From Terebella lapidaria (Eukaryota; Annelida; Polychaeta; Terebellida; Terebellidae): a stretch of 64,000 nucleotides of DNA. The translations under genes were made by a program, and so were the position numbers. This document shows positions 1-12,131 of the stretch, piece by piece. Position 1 is the first letter of the stretch, and each line of letters opens with the position of its first letter. Location: the NCBI GenBank assembly GCA_949152475.1, contig OX424562.1, forward strand, positions 3,596,001 through 3,660,000, read 5' to 3'. The notes under the pieces were generated by a model, which worked only from the letters and a program-made list of their open reading frames with translations, made no database searches and had not been told where the DNA came from.

Positions 1-530
1 ACAAATTTCAAGCCGATGTGTGGTCTGCCATGTCTCTTTAAGAAGTTTCAAGTCAAGCTTCAGTCTGACTGGTCTCCCTGACAAGTTTCAAGCCGATGTG
101 TGGTCTGACATGTCTCGAAGTTTCAAGTCAAGCTTCATCAGTCTGACTGGTCTCCCTGACAAGTTTCAAGCCGATGTGTGGTCTGACATGTCTGTTTAAG
201 AAGTTTCAAGTCAAGCTTCAGTCTGACTGGTCTCCCTGACAAGTTTCAAGCCAATATGTGGTATGACATGTCTCTTTAAGAAGTTTCAAGTCAAGCTTCA
301 GTCTGACTGGTCTCCCTGACAAGTTCAAGTCAATGTTTGGCCTGACATGTCTCTCTGACAAGCTTTTAGTCAAGGTTAGGTCTGACATGTCTGTCTGACA
401 AGTTTCCACTCAAGGTTTGGTATGAAGTGTCTCCCTGACAAGTTCCAATTCAATGTTTGGTCGGAAATGTCTATATGAAGAACTTCAAATGAAGCTTTGG
501 TTTGACAAGTCTCCCTGACAAGTTTCTGAT
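1..530. repeat. minisatellite, unit about 80 bp
   Basis: About six degenerate units. Each unit joins a segment around AAGTTTCAAGCCGATGTG with a related one around AAGTTTCAAGTCAAGCTT, so the unit looks like a diverged 40-bp dimer. Units become more diverged toward 530. The array continues past the left edge of the window. Short reading frames through it are by-products of the repeat. Confidence 0.9.
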
Positions 531-1731
531 CATGTCCAGTTTAAAATGCATACTGATACATTGTCGGTGGTGCTGTCGCACTATAAATATTTGTCGTCGT
601 GTATGTTTGTCATTTCAACTCAGCGAGGTTAAACGCAGCTATGATTATACGTAGCTTTGAGTGAGCGCATTGTGCACTTTACTTTATGATGAATTTTTAT
701 GATACAATACCATTTATGATTCATTAAGGGGCAGGGGGCTTTTTTATCATGAAGTGTCTCGAAATATGAGTACAATCATTTCTTTATATCATGGTGAATG
801 TATTATATGTGCACTAGTGGGAACATATTGGCATTGGTGCACCGTATACATCATTTCTGGTAAAGTTATAAGTATTATTCATAACTGCCAATAAATAATT
901 GTTCCTGCTACGTATGTTAACAGATTGTACAGTCATGCTCGATATGCTTGCAACGACTTCATGAAGCTGGTTCTCAGTCGTAGCCTCATTTCGGGACATT
1001 GTGGTCACATGCACACTGTAACACACAAAACGAATATAGCGTTTGTGGCAAATTTTGATGGGCATCATTTGAGACAATCACTATTCGTGTACTTTTCTAC
1101 ATACTGTCAAATCTGGTTTATTTTTTACGGCTGGAATCACCCAAAGAGATCCCAAACTGGTAGTGAAAAGGGATCACGATTTGATTTTGTTTTTTGTGTT
1201 CCCATTGTTTCCATCAAGCGAGATTCACGCTACAAATAAAACCTTCAAGATATTGATGATATCAAACCTCATAACAACTTGTAAGTACTCACCAGTGGAA
1301 ATTGATATTTGTTGACAGTTTTCATGAGTGTAAAATTGGTTCATCAAGTGCTTGAGGAGCTGTCTGAAAATATGTTGTGTTGGTTGTTTGGCTGATTAGT
1401 GGATTCTGCTTTTGAAATTCTTTGACAGACTTCATGACATTTCCGTTTTGCAGTGGTGGAGTAATGATCTTGGTATATGATGTCATTCATATTATTTGCA
1501 TCTTCAACTTCCAAGCTACTGGTATCTGCGGCTTCGAAGTGGTGATTAATTTAATATGTTAGCAATATAAATTCACAGTATGCCACACACGGACTTTGCT
1601 GTTAATGATGGATTAACACCAGCTGCAAACTTTCAGCTTTACCTTTCTTCCGATCTCATACAGTCCCTCATCCAAGTCCATATGACAGCTACAGACAGTG
1701 ACGAATGACTGGGATCATACGAGGATGGCAT
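531..1731. other. no recognisable feature
   Basis: AT-rich unique sequence. No reading frame with family resemblance, no RNA gene and no repeat was recognised. Confidence 0.5.
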
Positions 1732-1740
1732 GTTATTCCA

Positions 1741-2964
1741 TAGCCACGCTTGCGACGGTTCATTCGATCATGACCGTCGCGAACAATGGACGTCTCTCTC
1801 GGGACGACACCAATGCTCACAAACAATCTCTGATATAAACGTAAATACCTTGAACTGTGCTCCCAGAATCTTCCTTTTGTGTTACACTCGCGTGCAGCGA
1901 CCACGCCGCACTAAAACTGAGAGCTGTCGTGCATTTCTTATAGTTTTAGGAAATTTGACAGATCCGCGTGGTTTTTCTGTTGTTCTTTTCAAACGCCATC
2001 GATGTCCGCAATACTGCGCATGCGCGAAGGTGCACACGCTCGTGCAGGCAAATGATACATTTTAACTAGACGGTTCGGTTGTTGGACAGGGCAAGTACAA
2101 GTAACCTCTCTGATGCTGTGCTACTCTGCCTATATTATTCGTGTTGACATTATTGCTTTATAGTGATCATATGTATACCAAGGTCACGAATCACATAACA
2201 CACACAATAAAATACACATTTTGTCTTTGCCCTCTTTGAGAACGAATGCAATATAAACCTAAATTCTTTAAAATGACAAATCTGTTAACTATGTTTTTTT
2301 CTGTGTGATGACTGTTACCTTGTTCGTTTAAGCGATCTTTTGGCTTGCTCATATGTATGTTGATTTACTTTTGTACCTTTGTTTTTGTTTTGTTAAAAAA
2401 AATTTTTGTATCTCTGTACAAATTTATTCTCAAGTTGTTAATTGTTTCAGCACACAGGAATGTCACTCGTAAGACTTAGTCTTCTTACATTCTCCTTTTC
2501 AACAGTATTGTTTCTATTTTGCATAGGTATCATGTATTTTTGCATGTTGTTGGGAATAAGATATTTTGATTTTGAGTTTGACCTACGTCGCACAGTATCA
2601 GGGGCTAAACTTGCCCGGTCCAACAACCGAACTGTCTAGTTAAGATGAACCAGTTGCCTGCACGAGCGCGTGCACCTTCGCGCATGCGCAGTATTGCGGA
2701 CATCGATGGCGTTTGAAAAGAACAACAGAAATACCACGCGGATCTGTCAAATTTCCTAAAACTATAAGAAATGCACGACAGCTCTCAGTTTTAGTGCGGC
2801 GTGGTCGCTGCACGCGAGTGTAACACAAAAGGAAGATTCTGGGAGCACAGTTCAAGGTATTTACGTTTATATCAGAGATTGTTTGTGAGCATTGGTGTCG
2901 TCCCGAGAGAGACGTCCATTGTTCGCGACGGTCATGATCGAATGAACCGTCGCAAGCGTGGCTA
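1741..2964. mobile_element. MULE-like non-autonomous element with long TIRs
   Basis: Two arms of about 355 bp (1741-2095 and 2610-2964) are near-perfect reverse complements. They begin TAGCCACGCTTGCGACGG and end with its complement. The element is flanked by an identical 9-bp direct repeat, GTTATTCCA, at 1732-1740 and 2965-2973. Long TIRs plus a 9-bp target duplication are typical of Mutator-like elements; the class is inferred from these two traits. The 514-bp centre has no transposase frame. The arms' high identity to each other and the intact duplication suggest a young insertion or arm homogenisation. Confidence 0.85.
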
Positions 2965-2973
2965 GTTATTCCA

Positions 2974-3513
2974 TTATGATCGTTTTCAACTCTGTCGCCA
3001 ACTAGCTCCCAGCTGCAATGATTATAGACATAAAACCTACTAGGTCTTTGGGCGCTAATTGCATGATGATAAAATGTGAGGTATTTTGTGATCGCACGAT
3101 GGTGAATGGGAACATATTGTCTGATTCATTTGTTGTTTCATGCCGGTTTATTGCCCTCGTTACTTAAAAACATTTCCCCACATATTGTATGGCACAGCAC
3201 TGAGATGACCAATGATACTGGCGAAATTGACCACAATATAAACACAGCTTGAATATATACGGTTTTACCAATTGTTATCCTTTGTATTTGTAACACATCG
3301 AAATGTTACTAAGCAGTTCAAAGCACAACTTTTCCTAGGTTTTTATTTGACGCAGCACCAACGATAGCTGCACGAAAATTTTTGCTCAAGTGCTGAGAAA
3401 CGTTAGCGGAGATATGTACATTGTTGAGCCAACGAATTCAAAATGGTCGTTTTCAGCGAAAATGTGCTGATCATTGAAGGTTTATTTCGAGGTCACCACG
3501 CATATCATCGTAT
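2974..3513. other. no recognisable feature
   Basis: Unique sequence without a supportable gene. The last 100 bp or so weakly resemble the repeat family described at 3840-5731. Confidence 0.4.
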
Positions 3514-3802
3514 TACGGAAGACCGTTAGTGCCAGGTGTGAATATATATTTAAGTGGCGGCCGCCACATAATTATGTGGCGGCCGCCACTTAATTATCTG
3601 GCGGCCGCCATATGATACGGAAGGCCGTTGAGGCCAGATTCTGCAAGGTGTGAAAATATATTTATCTGGTGACCGCCACATAATTATATGGCGGCCGCCA
3701 CTTAATTATATGGCGGCCTCCACTTAATTATCTGGCGGCCGCCACTTAATTATATGGCGGCCGCCAGATAAATATAGTATCTGGCCTCAACGGGCTTCCG
3801 TA
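3514..3802. mobile_element. TAYGGAA-ended array element 1, NotI-palindrome array
   Basis: Ends are TACGGAAGACCGTT at 3514 and the complement of TACGGAAGCCCGTT at 3802. Flanks are TCGTAT (3508-3513) and TCATAT (3803-3808), a 5/6 match to a 6-bp target duplication. The interior holds eight boxes of the palindrome TGGCGGCCGCCA separated by TTAATTAT-like spacers; six keep a full GCGGCCGC. A second internal TACGGAAG end near 3617 suggests internal duplication. No coding capacity. Confidence 0.7.
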
Positions 3803-3839
3803 TCATATGGCATGCTATTGAATGTGCTGATAACTCTGA

Positions 3840-5731
3840 TATATCTCCAAGCATTCTAGTAACTTGGGTAACTTGATTTCGGATCGAAAAACATTATTTT
3901 TCACTGACTCCTCCAAAACTTTGAATGAACGCCTACAGACCTACACACCTACAGACCGGCGATACAAGGCAACGAACCTTATACACATCATCAAAGTACA
4001 AATGGGAAGTCAGCAACTAGAGATATATTTTACCGAACAGATTTTAAGAACGAAAAACAACCCCACGAAAATCAGAAATTAGAAAATAGAAAATACTGGC
4101 CTCTTGAGTTATTCTCAGGTGTTTGTGTAGGCCTACAGAAGAAAAGATGCCACTATACCCTTCAAATATAAATTTAGACAAATGGCGATGACAGAATGTT
4201 GACAGACAAAGACGAGACGGACACCACGCCATTCCAGTAGGTTATCTATGGAATTCCGGTGCGGCCACAACTTGCGAGTGGCGACATGCGACTTGCGTGA
4301 TGTGACTTGCGTGAAGCGCCACGACTTGCGACATGCGTCTTACAAGTTGCGATATGCGTGCTGTGACCATCGTGACATGCGTTATACGACATGCGTGTTG
4401 CGAATTGCCTGTTGCGAGTTCCGAGTGAGCGAGTTGTGGGCTGGGTGTTGAAATTTAAGATTTCTAGCAAAGAAATATCTTTTTTTTTCTGGCGTCCACG
4501 ATCGGAACAGACCGAGGAACAGACGTTGTTGGCTTTGAACAAACTAGACTCGGATCTCCCAGTGTGTATGGAATTCCGGTGCATTGACGACTTGCGAGTG
4601 GCGACTTGTGTGTTGCGAGTTGCGTCTTGCGACTTGCGTGGCGCCTCTTGTGAGTTGCGTGTTGTGAGTTGTGAGTTGCGTGTTGTGAGTTGCGTATTGT
4701 AATCGGCGGTGTTGAGGCTTCTGTGCTATTTCGATATTAGATGCATGCTGTCTACAGTATGCTTGGTGAAAGCTAAAATCTGCATTGCCGGTAATTGAAT
4801 TGTTTTTTATATAATTTATATTGTATTATATAAATGTATTGTAATTGTGATACAGTCTGTGACACTGCTACAATGATTCACTAAAATCACCTCAGATATC
4901 TCTTTATAACTTGATTCGGGCCAATTAATTTCAATTTTGAGCATTGAAATATAGTTACAAGTGTCTGAGTTATGTGGAGAAAATTTAATATATATGGGGT
5001 CTGGGCCAAATATGGGTTTTTATACCACCGCATTCGCTATAATCATTGTAGGCCTACTATATTACAATAACTGCAATATATTCCCAAGTCGAGATTGATG
5101 CATTGGCAAAGGCCTATGTCCCACATTTTCCAAGATCGCATCAGAAAAGCATTTCAGCATATAGTCATCATTGCAACCATCGGCATGAATTTCTTCACAA
5201 GAATGTTCTTAACATCGATCAAGTTCTTCCATATCAAAATGTACCCCCATATTTTCCACCCCAAAGTAATCGGGAAACTCATGATCAGGTTAACCCGAAG
5301 GCATTGCAGAATTTTCGGAATTTTCGTATCACGCAAGTCGCAACACACAACTCGCAACACGCAAGTCGCCACTTGCAAGTCGTGGCAGCACCGGAATTCC
5401 ATAGTTCAAAGCCAACAACGTTTGTTCCTCGGTCTGTTCCAATCGCGGACGCCAGAAAAAGAAAATCTTTTCTGAAACCGCTAAAAATCTTAAATTTCAA
5501 CACCCAGCCCACAACAGGCAACTCGCATCACGCATGTCGTATAACGCATGCCACCATGGTCACAGGACGCATATCGCAACTTGTAAGACACATGTCGCAA
5601 GTCGTGGCGCATCACGCAAATCACATCACGCAAGTCGCGACACATAACTCGCAACTGGCATGTCGCCACTCGCAAGTCGTGGCCGCACCGGAATTCCATA
5701 GTTATCGGATTATAGGTCCGGTAACCTAAAA
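3840..5731 (+). repeat. diverged copy of the GGTTACCGGAC repeat family, interrupted
   Basis: The stretch 3870-4240 is recognisably related to 45540-46420: a GGATCGAAAAA block, a run about products near ACTTATACAC, then a GACGGAC tract and CCATTCCAGTAGGTTATC. The family's right end, GGTCCGGTAACCTAA, is at 5715-5730. The end is split by the 4247-5700 insertion. No left terminus was found. Confidence 0.6.
4247..5700. mobile_element. TAYGGAA-ended array element 2
   Basis: Ends are TATGGAATTCCGGTGC and its exact complement. The target duplication GTTATC is identical at 4241-4246 and 5701-5706. Arms of about 400 bp each are inverted copies of short repeats of the form CGACTTGCGTG/CGACATGCG, roughly 10-14 bp apart. 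The 4700-5300 centre is AT-rich and unique. No transposase frame; the peptides read from the arms are repeat by-products. Confidence 0.85.
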
Positions 5732-6234
5732 CCATGGCTCACATTTAGCTGGAACACTAGCACACAATCCCTAGTGCACCGGTAAATAGATAAATTTGAT
5801 TGAATCAAGAAGAACAAAGCAGCACATCTGGAATTTGTCCATTTGATTGTATTTATTCCACTGTAATACAATATTTTGATATTTCCATATTTTACTTGTT
5901 ATTCGTCTCTGATGAATGATTCATAGAAAACATATGTTGGGATTTCTACTCACTGTAGTTTATCCGCCACGACAGTCTCGTTCATCGTTCCGGCAAATCT
6001 GCATACATTCATAATTACAAGCGCTGTACAACTGTAGCATCAATACATTGCTGCTTGGGCTACTCTAATGGTGCAGTCAATAATGCTTAAATTCTTTGGT
6101 GGGCGTCCGACAGAAATTTCTAGTATGCAATGACTAATTAAGGGCATAGTGTAGTAATTCGTTCAGCCAATCAGCGAGCGTTCACCTCACTTAGGCAAAT
6201 TAAAGGGAAACTATTGTGCAACATCACCTCATAT
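5732..6234. other. no recognisable feature
   Basis: Unique sequence; nothing supportable on either strand. Confidence 0.5.
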
Positions 6235-7262
6235 ATTTTTTATGCCAGATTTATGGACGAGTGTTCAAGTTCAAGTTCAAGTTCAAATAGTTTATTTCAC
6301 CACCAATCAAAGTACATGTAACAATTTAGGTAGAATGGCAAAATACAAATGGTGAAAAGGGGAAGGCTGGAAGCTTAAAGCTTATAACGCAAACCCCCGT
6401 TGACAAAATAACAAATAAAGTAAACAAATACAATGAGTAACAACATAATACTGTGTGGATACCAATTCAATATAGTAACATAAAGAAATGTAACAGATAC
6501 ATTAAAGAAAATATATATATATACTGCTGGTGTAATACTGATATTACTTACATATATGAACACTGCAGGTATACCCACTCAATAATATTAAACTGATACA
6601 ATACGAGATTAATTGTGACTAAATAGATAGATTCTAAACGATACAGGTTGAGTATTAACTGTAACTCAATAACTCAATAACTGTCTATAAAAAACTTTTT
6701 TACGTTTGTGCGGAATAGGGAAGTTGACTTAGCATCACGTAGTTTTACATCCAACTGATTCCACAACTTGACACCACTTATGCTGATACGCATAGATTTT
6801 GACTTAGTTTTACAAAACTTTATACTGAAATTGTTTCGGGAATTAGACCTTGTGTTATAAGTATGTACATCTGTAACTTTAGAGAACATATTTTGGATGT
6901 TACTAGGTAAATTTTCATGTTTGGCTCTATATACAATGACAAGTGTTTTTAATTTGACTATATCAAGAAACTTGAGACACTTGAATCTTGAAAATAAAGG
7001 AGATGTATGTTCCAGATAACTTGTATATTGTTTTGAAAGAACACACTGCTGGGAAATAATAACCCGGATAATAACCCGAAAATAATAACCCGGATTTATG
7101 CCAGATTCATGGACGAGTGTATATTCTTTTGGAAGAACACACTGCTGGGAAATAATAACCTGGATAATAACCCGAAAATGATAACCCGGATTTATTCCAG
7201 ATTCATGGACGAGTGTATATTCTTTTGAAAGAACACACTGCTGGGAAATAATAACCCGTTTT
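6235..7262. repeat. 96-bp tandem array split by a LINE
   Basis: Units run through GAAAGAACACACTGCTGGG, AATAATAACCCGGAT and CCAGATTCATGGACGAGTG. AAGAACAC recurs near 7038, 7133 and 7229 (spacing 95-96). A further half unit, ending GGACGAGTG, sits at 6242-6262 on the far side of the LINE fragment, so the LINE landed within the array. Confidence 0.8.
6262..7018 (-). mobile_element. 5'-truncated non-LTR retrotransposon (LINE), C-terminal tail and 3' end
   Basis: On the minus strand, a frame from about 7018 to the stop at 6674 encodes roughly 114 residues. They match the usual carboxy end of animal LINE pol proteins: EHTSPLF, then a hydrophobic stretch, then YNTRSNSRNN, then VKLWNQL and a final short basic segment. 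This is followed by about 410 bp of AT-rich 3' sequence ending in AATAAACTATTTGAAC and a (TTGAAC)n tail at 6262-6284, typical of CR1/L2-group LINEs. Endonuclease and RT core are missing by 5' truncation. The open frame continues upstream into the flanking 96-bp array by chance. Confidence 0.8.
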
Positions 7263-7581
7263 TCAAGGCAGTATCTTGTTACCGTTTTCTCAGGAGCTGT
7301 GGAAGCAAAGGGGTTTTGCATGGCCATCAACACCCACAAATTTGGGTATTTTCACCCCGGGTCCATTCAAGGCAGAATAATCAAAAATCGTATGTGTCGT
7401 CAAATATATTCATGCTTATCACGCGATGTCCAATATACGTCAATTGACAAAACTAGCATAGTGGTTAGGCTGGGATTTTTTTAGGAAGGTGATATGGACC
7501 GTCAAAGTAAGATCATTTAACATTGAGTTGAATGGCCAATATGATTAATACTATGTAGCCCAAAGACACACTGAAATCTAC
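7263..7581. other. no recognisable feature
   Basis: Unique spacer between the 96-bp array and the next inverted-repeat element. Confidence 0.4.
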
Positions 7582-8274
7582 GATGGCTGATAAGTGACAT
7601 TGTAAAGAAAACTTATTCATTCTTCGGAGTAATCCTGACTTGTTCATAATTGACCTAATTTGTGCAGAAATTACGCATAACTTTATTTATGCGTAAATAA
7701 CTTTTTGTATGCAGAAATAACGTTCTTTAGTTGGAAATAACGTTATTTACCCGCAACGACCAACGGAAAGCACGTGCAGGCAGTATTTGGTTAATACATG
7801 TATATCTCACACGGCAGGAGTAAATAATGTTATTTCCATGTAAATAACGTTATTTTTGCGTGAAAATCTTAATTCATGCAGAAAAAAAACGTTACTTACG
7901 CAGAAATAACTTTATTTACGAGTAAATAACATTATTTATGCAGAAATAACATTATTCACGCGGAAATATCGTTATTTACCTCCTAACGACCAAGAGAAAG
8001 ACAAAAGCATGTGTAGGCAAGCTTTTGGTAAGTATATCACACACGGCAGGAGTAAATAATGTTATTTCCGTGGGCATAATGTTATTTCCATGTAAATAAT
8101 GTTATTTACGCAGAAAAAAGGTTATTTCCGTGTGAAAAAAAAATATTTTCGCGTAAGAAATGTTATTTCCGCATGAAAGAAAAAGAAATTTCCCGTAAAT
8201 TATGTTAATTATTTATCAGTCAGGATTACTTCGAGAGATAAATAAGTTTCTTTACAATGTCACCTATCAGCTAC
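7582..8274. mobile_element. inverted-repeat element with ATAACGTTATTT arrays
   Basis: Arms of about 65 bp (7582-7645 and 8210-8274) are reverse complements, sharing GCTGATAAGTGACATTGT and AGTAATCCTGACT. Between them lie many near-palindromic 15-25-bp units containing AAATAACGTTATTT and GCAGAAATAAC, and two copies of a segment around CACACGGCAGGAGTAAATAA (7809 and 8040). No clear target duplication and no coding frame. Probably a non-autonomous foldback element. Confidence 0.6.
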
Positions 8275-9075
8275 AAAAGAAGTCACCTTTTTCACTTAAA
8301 TATATTTGTCGTATTTGCATTACTTAAGTTAGTGGACCGAACACCGAGGTATGGATCATTCAACAGGCAAAATAAATCGCCAGCACATAGTTGCTAAATT
8401 TAACCGTTCCTTTGTGTTATAATTTTTGATAAGATCGACTAAAGGAGAGACTAAATGGTTGTTTTTTGCTACTGATATTGTTGTCACCCAAGTCACACAT
8501 TATATTTCACTCATGGGGATGTACTGACATTAAGGTGTACAGACGCTAATTCATCAATGATGCACATGTATTGTGAAATATCAGGCTCTTCCTTGTTTGA
8601 ATCCAAGCAGATCGACTGTTCTTGATCAAACTGCCACAAATAAGTAGTCTATGAACATCACTGTGATATTTTGTATAGCTCAATTCTTCATAAAAGCCAG
8701 CGTTTTCCTCTGCTAATGTCAATGTTAGTCCATTACATTTGTAAAGTAAAAAACGGCACTTATAACTATTACTATCTGGAAACAACATTTTGTGCAAGGA
8801 AAGGTTGTTGGCCTCCACAAAAATTTTTTTCGCACACTAAGTTTTCCCCAAGAAATGTTAATTGCTTGCACGTAAAAATATTTATTGAGCGAAAGCAATA
8901 CATATATTATATTTGTTAAAAGCCCGTCCCAGAAATGAAGCCTGTCAGATTTTACCGCTCTGTAAAAAATGTGAGAAGTACAACCATATGTAAAACATTA
9001 TATTCATGATGCGTGGATGACGCTAAGGTTGGAATCAATTTTAAAATCAGCCAAATTTAGCGTTCTTGTTTGTTA
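8275..9075. other. no recognisable feature
   Basis: AT-rich. A 90-codon minus-strand frame at 8546-8818 shows no family resemblance and no splice context, so it was not called. Confidence 0.4.
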
Positions 9076-9275
9076 NNNNNNNNNNNNNNNNNNNNNNNNN
9101 NNNNNNNNNNNNNNNNNNNNNNNNNNNNNNNNNNNNNNNNNNNNNNNNNNNNNNNNNNNNNNNNNNNNNNNNNNNNNNNNNNNNNNNNNNNNNNNNNNNN
9201 NNNNNNNNNNNNNNNNNNNNNNNNNNNNNNNNNNNNNNNNNNNNNNNNNNNNNNNNNNNNNNNNNNNNNNNNNNN
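9076..9275. other. assembly gap of 200 N
   Basis: Exactly 200 consecutive N, a conventional placeholder; true length unknown. Confidence 1.
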
Positions 9276-10185
9276 AAGTATCTTCTGCTTCACATTTAAC
9301 TATTATATCTCACATGAAAATGCCACTCAAAAAGAACATTTCTGTTCTGAGACCTTAGGCGGTCACAGTCAGTTCTTAGTACAAAAGTAACACAAACTCA
9401 AAATACCTTTTGGATTTTCGGATCGAGGGCCCCAGACCCCACTCCCAACGGTCATTTCTTTTCGTCCTCAAATTTCATCTTGCCATTATGGATGCATGAG
9501 TTTCTAATCGTGAGATTGAGTATAGAATGTAATACAACACTCAAGACAGCATTTGGCTTCTGAGGCCCTATGTGGACCCCAAACCCCACGCCGCAAGTAG
9601 CTATTGATTCACATTTCTTCACATTAAGTTACACTATTTCTCTTTGGTCTCAATTATCTTCATGGAATTATGGGGAGACTGAATTTACTGCAAAACCCAA
9701 GAACCATTTTAGTTGCTCAGTTCTCTCATTATCCGTTTGTTTGGGTAGGTTGAGGTAAGACGATAGCCCGTGAAGCTCAATTGCCTACCATCACCTCCCT
9801 ATATTCTGCCATAGCCCTAAATTCTGCCATAGCCATAAAATTGCTCTGGAAGTAGTATGACTTATGGGTCCTGTTCGCTCCCCTATATCCTTGATCTGCC
9901 CCTGTTACAAGTATGGTGTATCATATGGCCAAAAAATCACATTGTTCAAATGTGTCGGGTATAATGCAGTAAAAATATGTTAGTTATTTTTCACTTCATA
10001 ATGAATGTTCAAAATTGTTGAAATTTTCGAGGAGTGGCCATGAAGCTTTCTCTGAACATAAAAATGGCTATGGCAGTAATATGGCATACATGTCCGGGCC
10101 TGCTCCCTCCCCTAAGTCCTGGATTCACCCCTGTTACATGTATAGTGTATTATATGGCAAAAAAAATCACACATTACAAGCACAA
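9276..10185. other. no gene; diverged duplicated segment
   Basis: A segment around 9870-9930 (CCCCTGTTACAAGTATGG) recurs in diverged form at 10090-10160 (CCCCTGTTACATGTATAG), which points to a local duplication or a dispersed repeat. No coding region recognised. Confidence 0.5.
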
Positions 10186-10801
10186 AGTCTGCCTGTATTG
10201 CCGCCAATGTATTCTCGGGGGAAGGCACAACGTCTGCCTGTAATGACACTAATGTATTGTCTGGGGAAGGCACAACGTCTGTCTGTAATGACACCAATGT
10301 ATTTTCTGGGGAAGGCACAACGTCTGTCTGTTATGCCGCCAATGTATTCTCAGGAGAAGCCACAATGTCTGCCTATAATGCTACCAATGTATTCTCAGGG
10401 GAAGCCACGTCTGCCGCTAATGCCGCCAATTTATATTCGGGCAAAGGCACAACGTCTGCCTGTAATGCCACCAATATAATGCCATAACTTCTGCCTATAA
10501 TGACACTAATGTATTCTCGAGGGAAGTCACAAAGTCTGCCTGTAATGCCGCCAATGTTTTCTCGGGAGGAGGCACAACGTCTGCCTTTAATGCCGCCAAT
10601 TTATATTCGGGCAAAGGCACAACGACTGCCTGCAATGCTGCCAATGTTTTTTTTTTTTGGGGGGGGGGAAGCACAACGTCTGCCTGTAATGCCGCCAATG
10701 TATTCTCAGGAGAAGCCACAATGTCTGCCTGTAATGCTACCAATGTATTCTCAGGGGAGGCCACAACGTGTGCCTGTATTGCCGCCCATGTATTCTCGGA
10801 G
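10186..10801. repeat. 45-bp minisatellite, about 14 units
   Basis: Consensus contains GCCAATGTATTCTCAGGGG and AAGGCACAACGTCTGCC; spacing is 45 bp, e.g. AATGT at 10206, 10251, 10296. Because 45 is a multiple of three, long open frames appear on both strands, with 15-residue repeats such as MYSQGKAQRLPVMPP. A frame-breaking deletion near 10480 and a T10G10 run at 10650-10668 interrupt them. No start, splice or codon evidence for a real protein. Confidence 0.9.
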
Positions 10802-10973
10802 GGAGGTCAAGAATTGAAAAAAGGAAAGAACCGAATGCTGTTTTTCGTGGAATTCGGGCATTCTAATATTCATGGGTTTTTACATTTTCCCCCGATCTTC
10901 TCATTACCGTATGTCTGCGAATGCTCGTCGCACAGATGCATATTGTATATCAAATTACCAAACGGTTAGTATA

Positions 10974-12129
10974 GGGGAGACAGGGGCACGTTGAAACACG
11001 GAGTAAGTTGAAACACCCGGTGGCGCCATCTACTGGTTGATTGAAACCTTTTTTTTTTTTTTAGTTCGTAATTCAAAAACATGCACTGCCATTTTCAGTT
11101 TCAGTCCCATAATCGACGAATGATTGCATATTAGGTCATTGGGTTCAATACGAACTAATAGGCATGATGCATTTTATCTGATATAGACGACGTAGAGAGA
11201 CTCTACGTCTATGAACTGAAGTAGCTGTGTCCATGCATGACTTTTATATGGTGAACAAATGACGTCATATATTACCCTCGGGGTAAGTTGAAACATACAA
11301 CTCGGGGGCAAGTTGAAACATACCTCGCCCATGTATTCGTGAGCCACCATCAACAATCCTACACTCGAATATATATATTGACACTTAGTTTATCAATACT
11401 CACTCTGGATATAGTGTGTTTAAATAAATATCATAATTATAGGCGCTGGTTTGATTAATAATAGGCCTAATATGACTAGGACCCAGCAATCTCATATTAT
11501 ATAAATACTGCCCTGTGTGAATATTGGTAAAGCGGATTATTCCCCGAGGGAAAGATTACTGCCCGAGGCGTAAGCCGTTGGTTCATAATATTTGATACAA
11601 ACAAGCTGATGCAAACATTGTTTTGAACTTCTGGTTGCCAATGCAAAATTCAAATTGGAATTGATCAGATGACGAATGAACTATATATATCAGAAAACTC
11701 GTATACGGGTTTCTGCCCATAACATGTCATTGGTAAAAGTGTTTTCGATGTTCTTACATTTATGCCTGAATTTTCGTGGATTGTTCAATAATTTTCCACA
11801 AAGATTTTTTTTTCAATTGACATGTAGCGTCACGAAATGTATTTTGTCTGACATGAGCCGTCAAATCGTGTTTCTATGGTGATATAAGCTTCTCTACCAT
11901 ACAGAGAAGGAGTGTTTCAACTTACCCCGGTGCCGGTAAATTGAAACAATCTGGGGACGATTATTATGATTTATAAGAATACTTATTCTTTCATTAGCCA
12001 TACCATTGACTTAAAGTGTAGTGCTCGGGGAGACATGTTATTCCATATGAACCTTTTAATAATATTATCAAACTACACTTTTCCATGACGAGACAAAACA
12101 ATTGTGTTTCAATCTGCCCCGGTCTCTCC
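10974..12129. mobile_element. TA-flanked non-autonomous DNA transposon
   Basis: TIRs GGGGAGACAGGGGCAC and (reverse complement of the right end) GGAGAGACCGGGGCAG, each continuing into TTGAAACAC. TA flanks at 10972-10973 and 12130-12131. TA duplication suggests a Tc1/mariner-type mover. The motif AAGTTGAAACA is repeated inside near both ends (about 10989, 11003, 11284, 11310; complement at 11914, 11937, 12102). No transposase frame. Confidence 0.75.
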
Positions 12130-12131
12130 TA

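Noticed and set aside
1730-2855. Two similar 70-110-codon frames on opposite strands
   Set aside because: They are the two arms of the MULE-like inverted repeat read in opposite directions.
10015-10817. Two long plus-strand frames with 15-residue repeats
   Set aside because: They follow from a 45-bp repeat unit being a multiple of three; no splice sites or codon bias, and frames exist on both strands.
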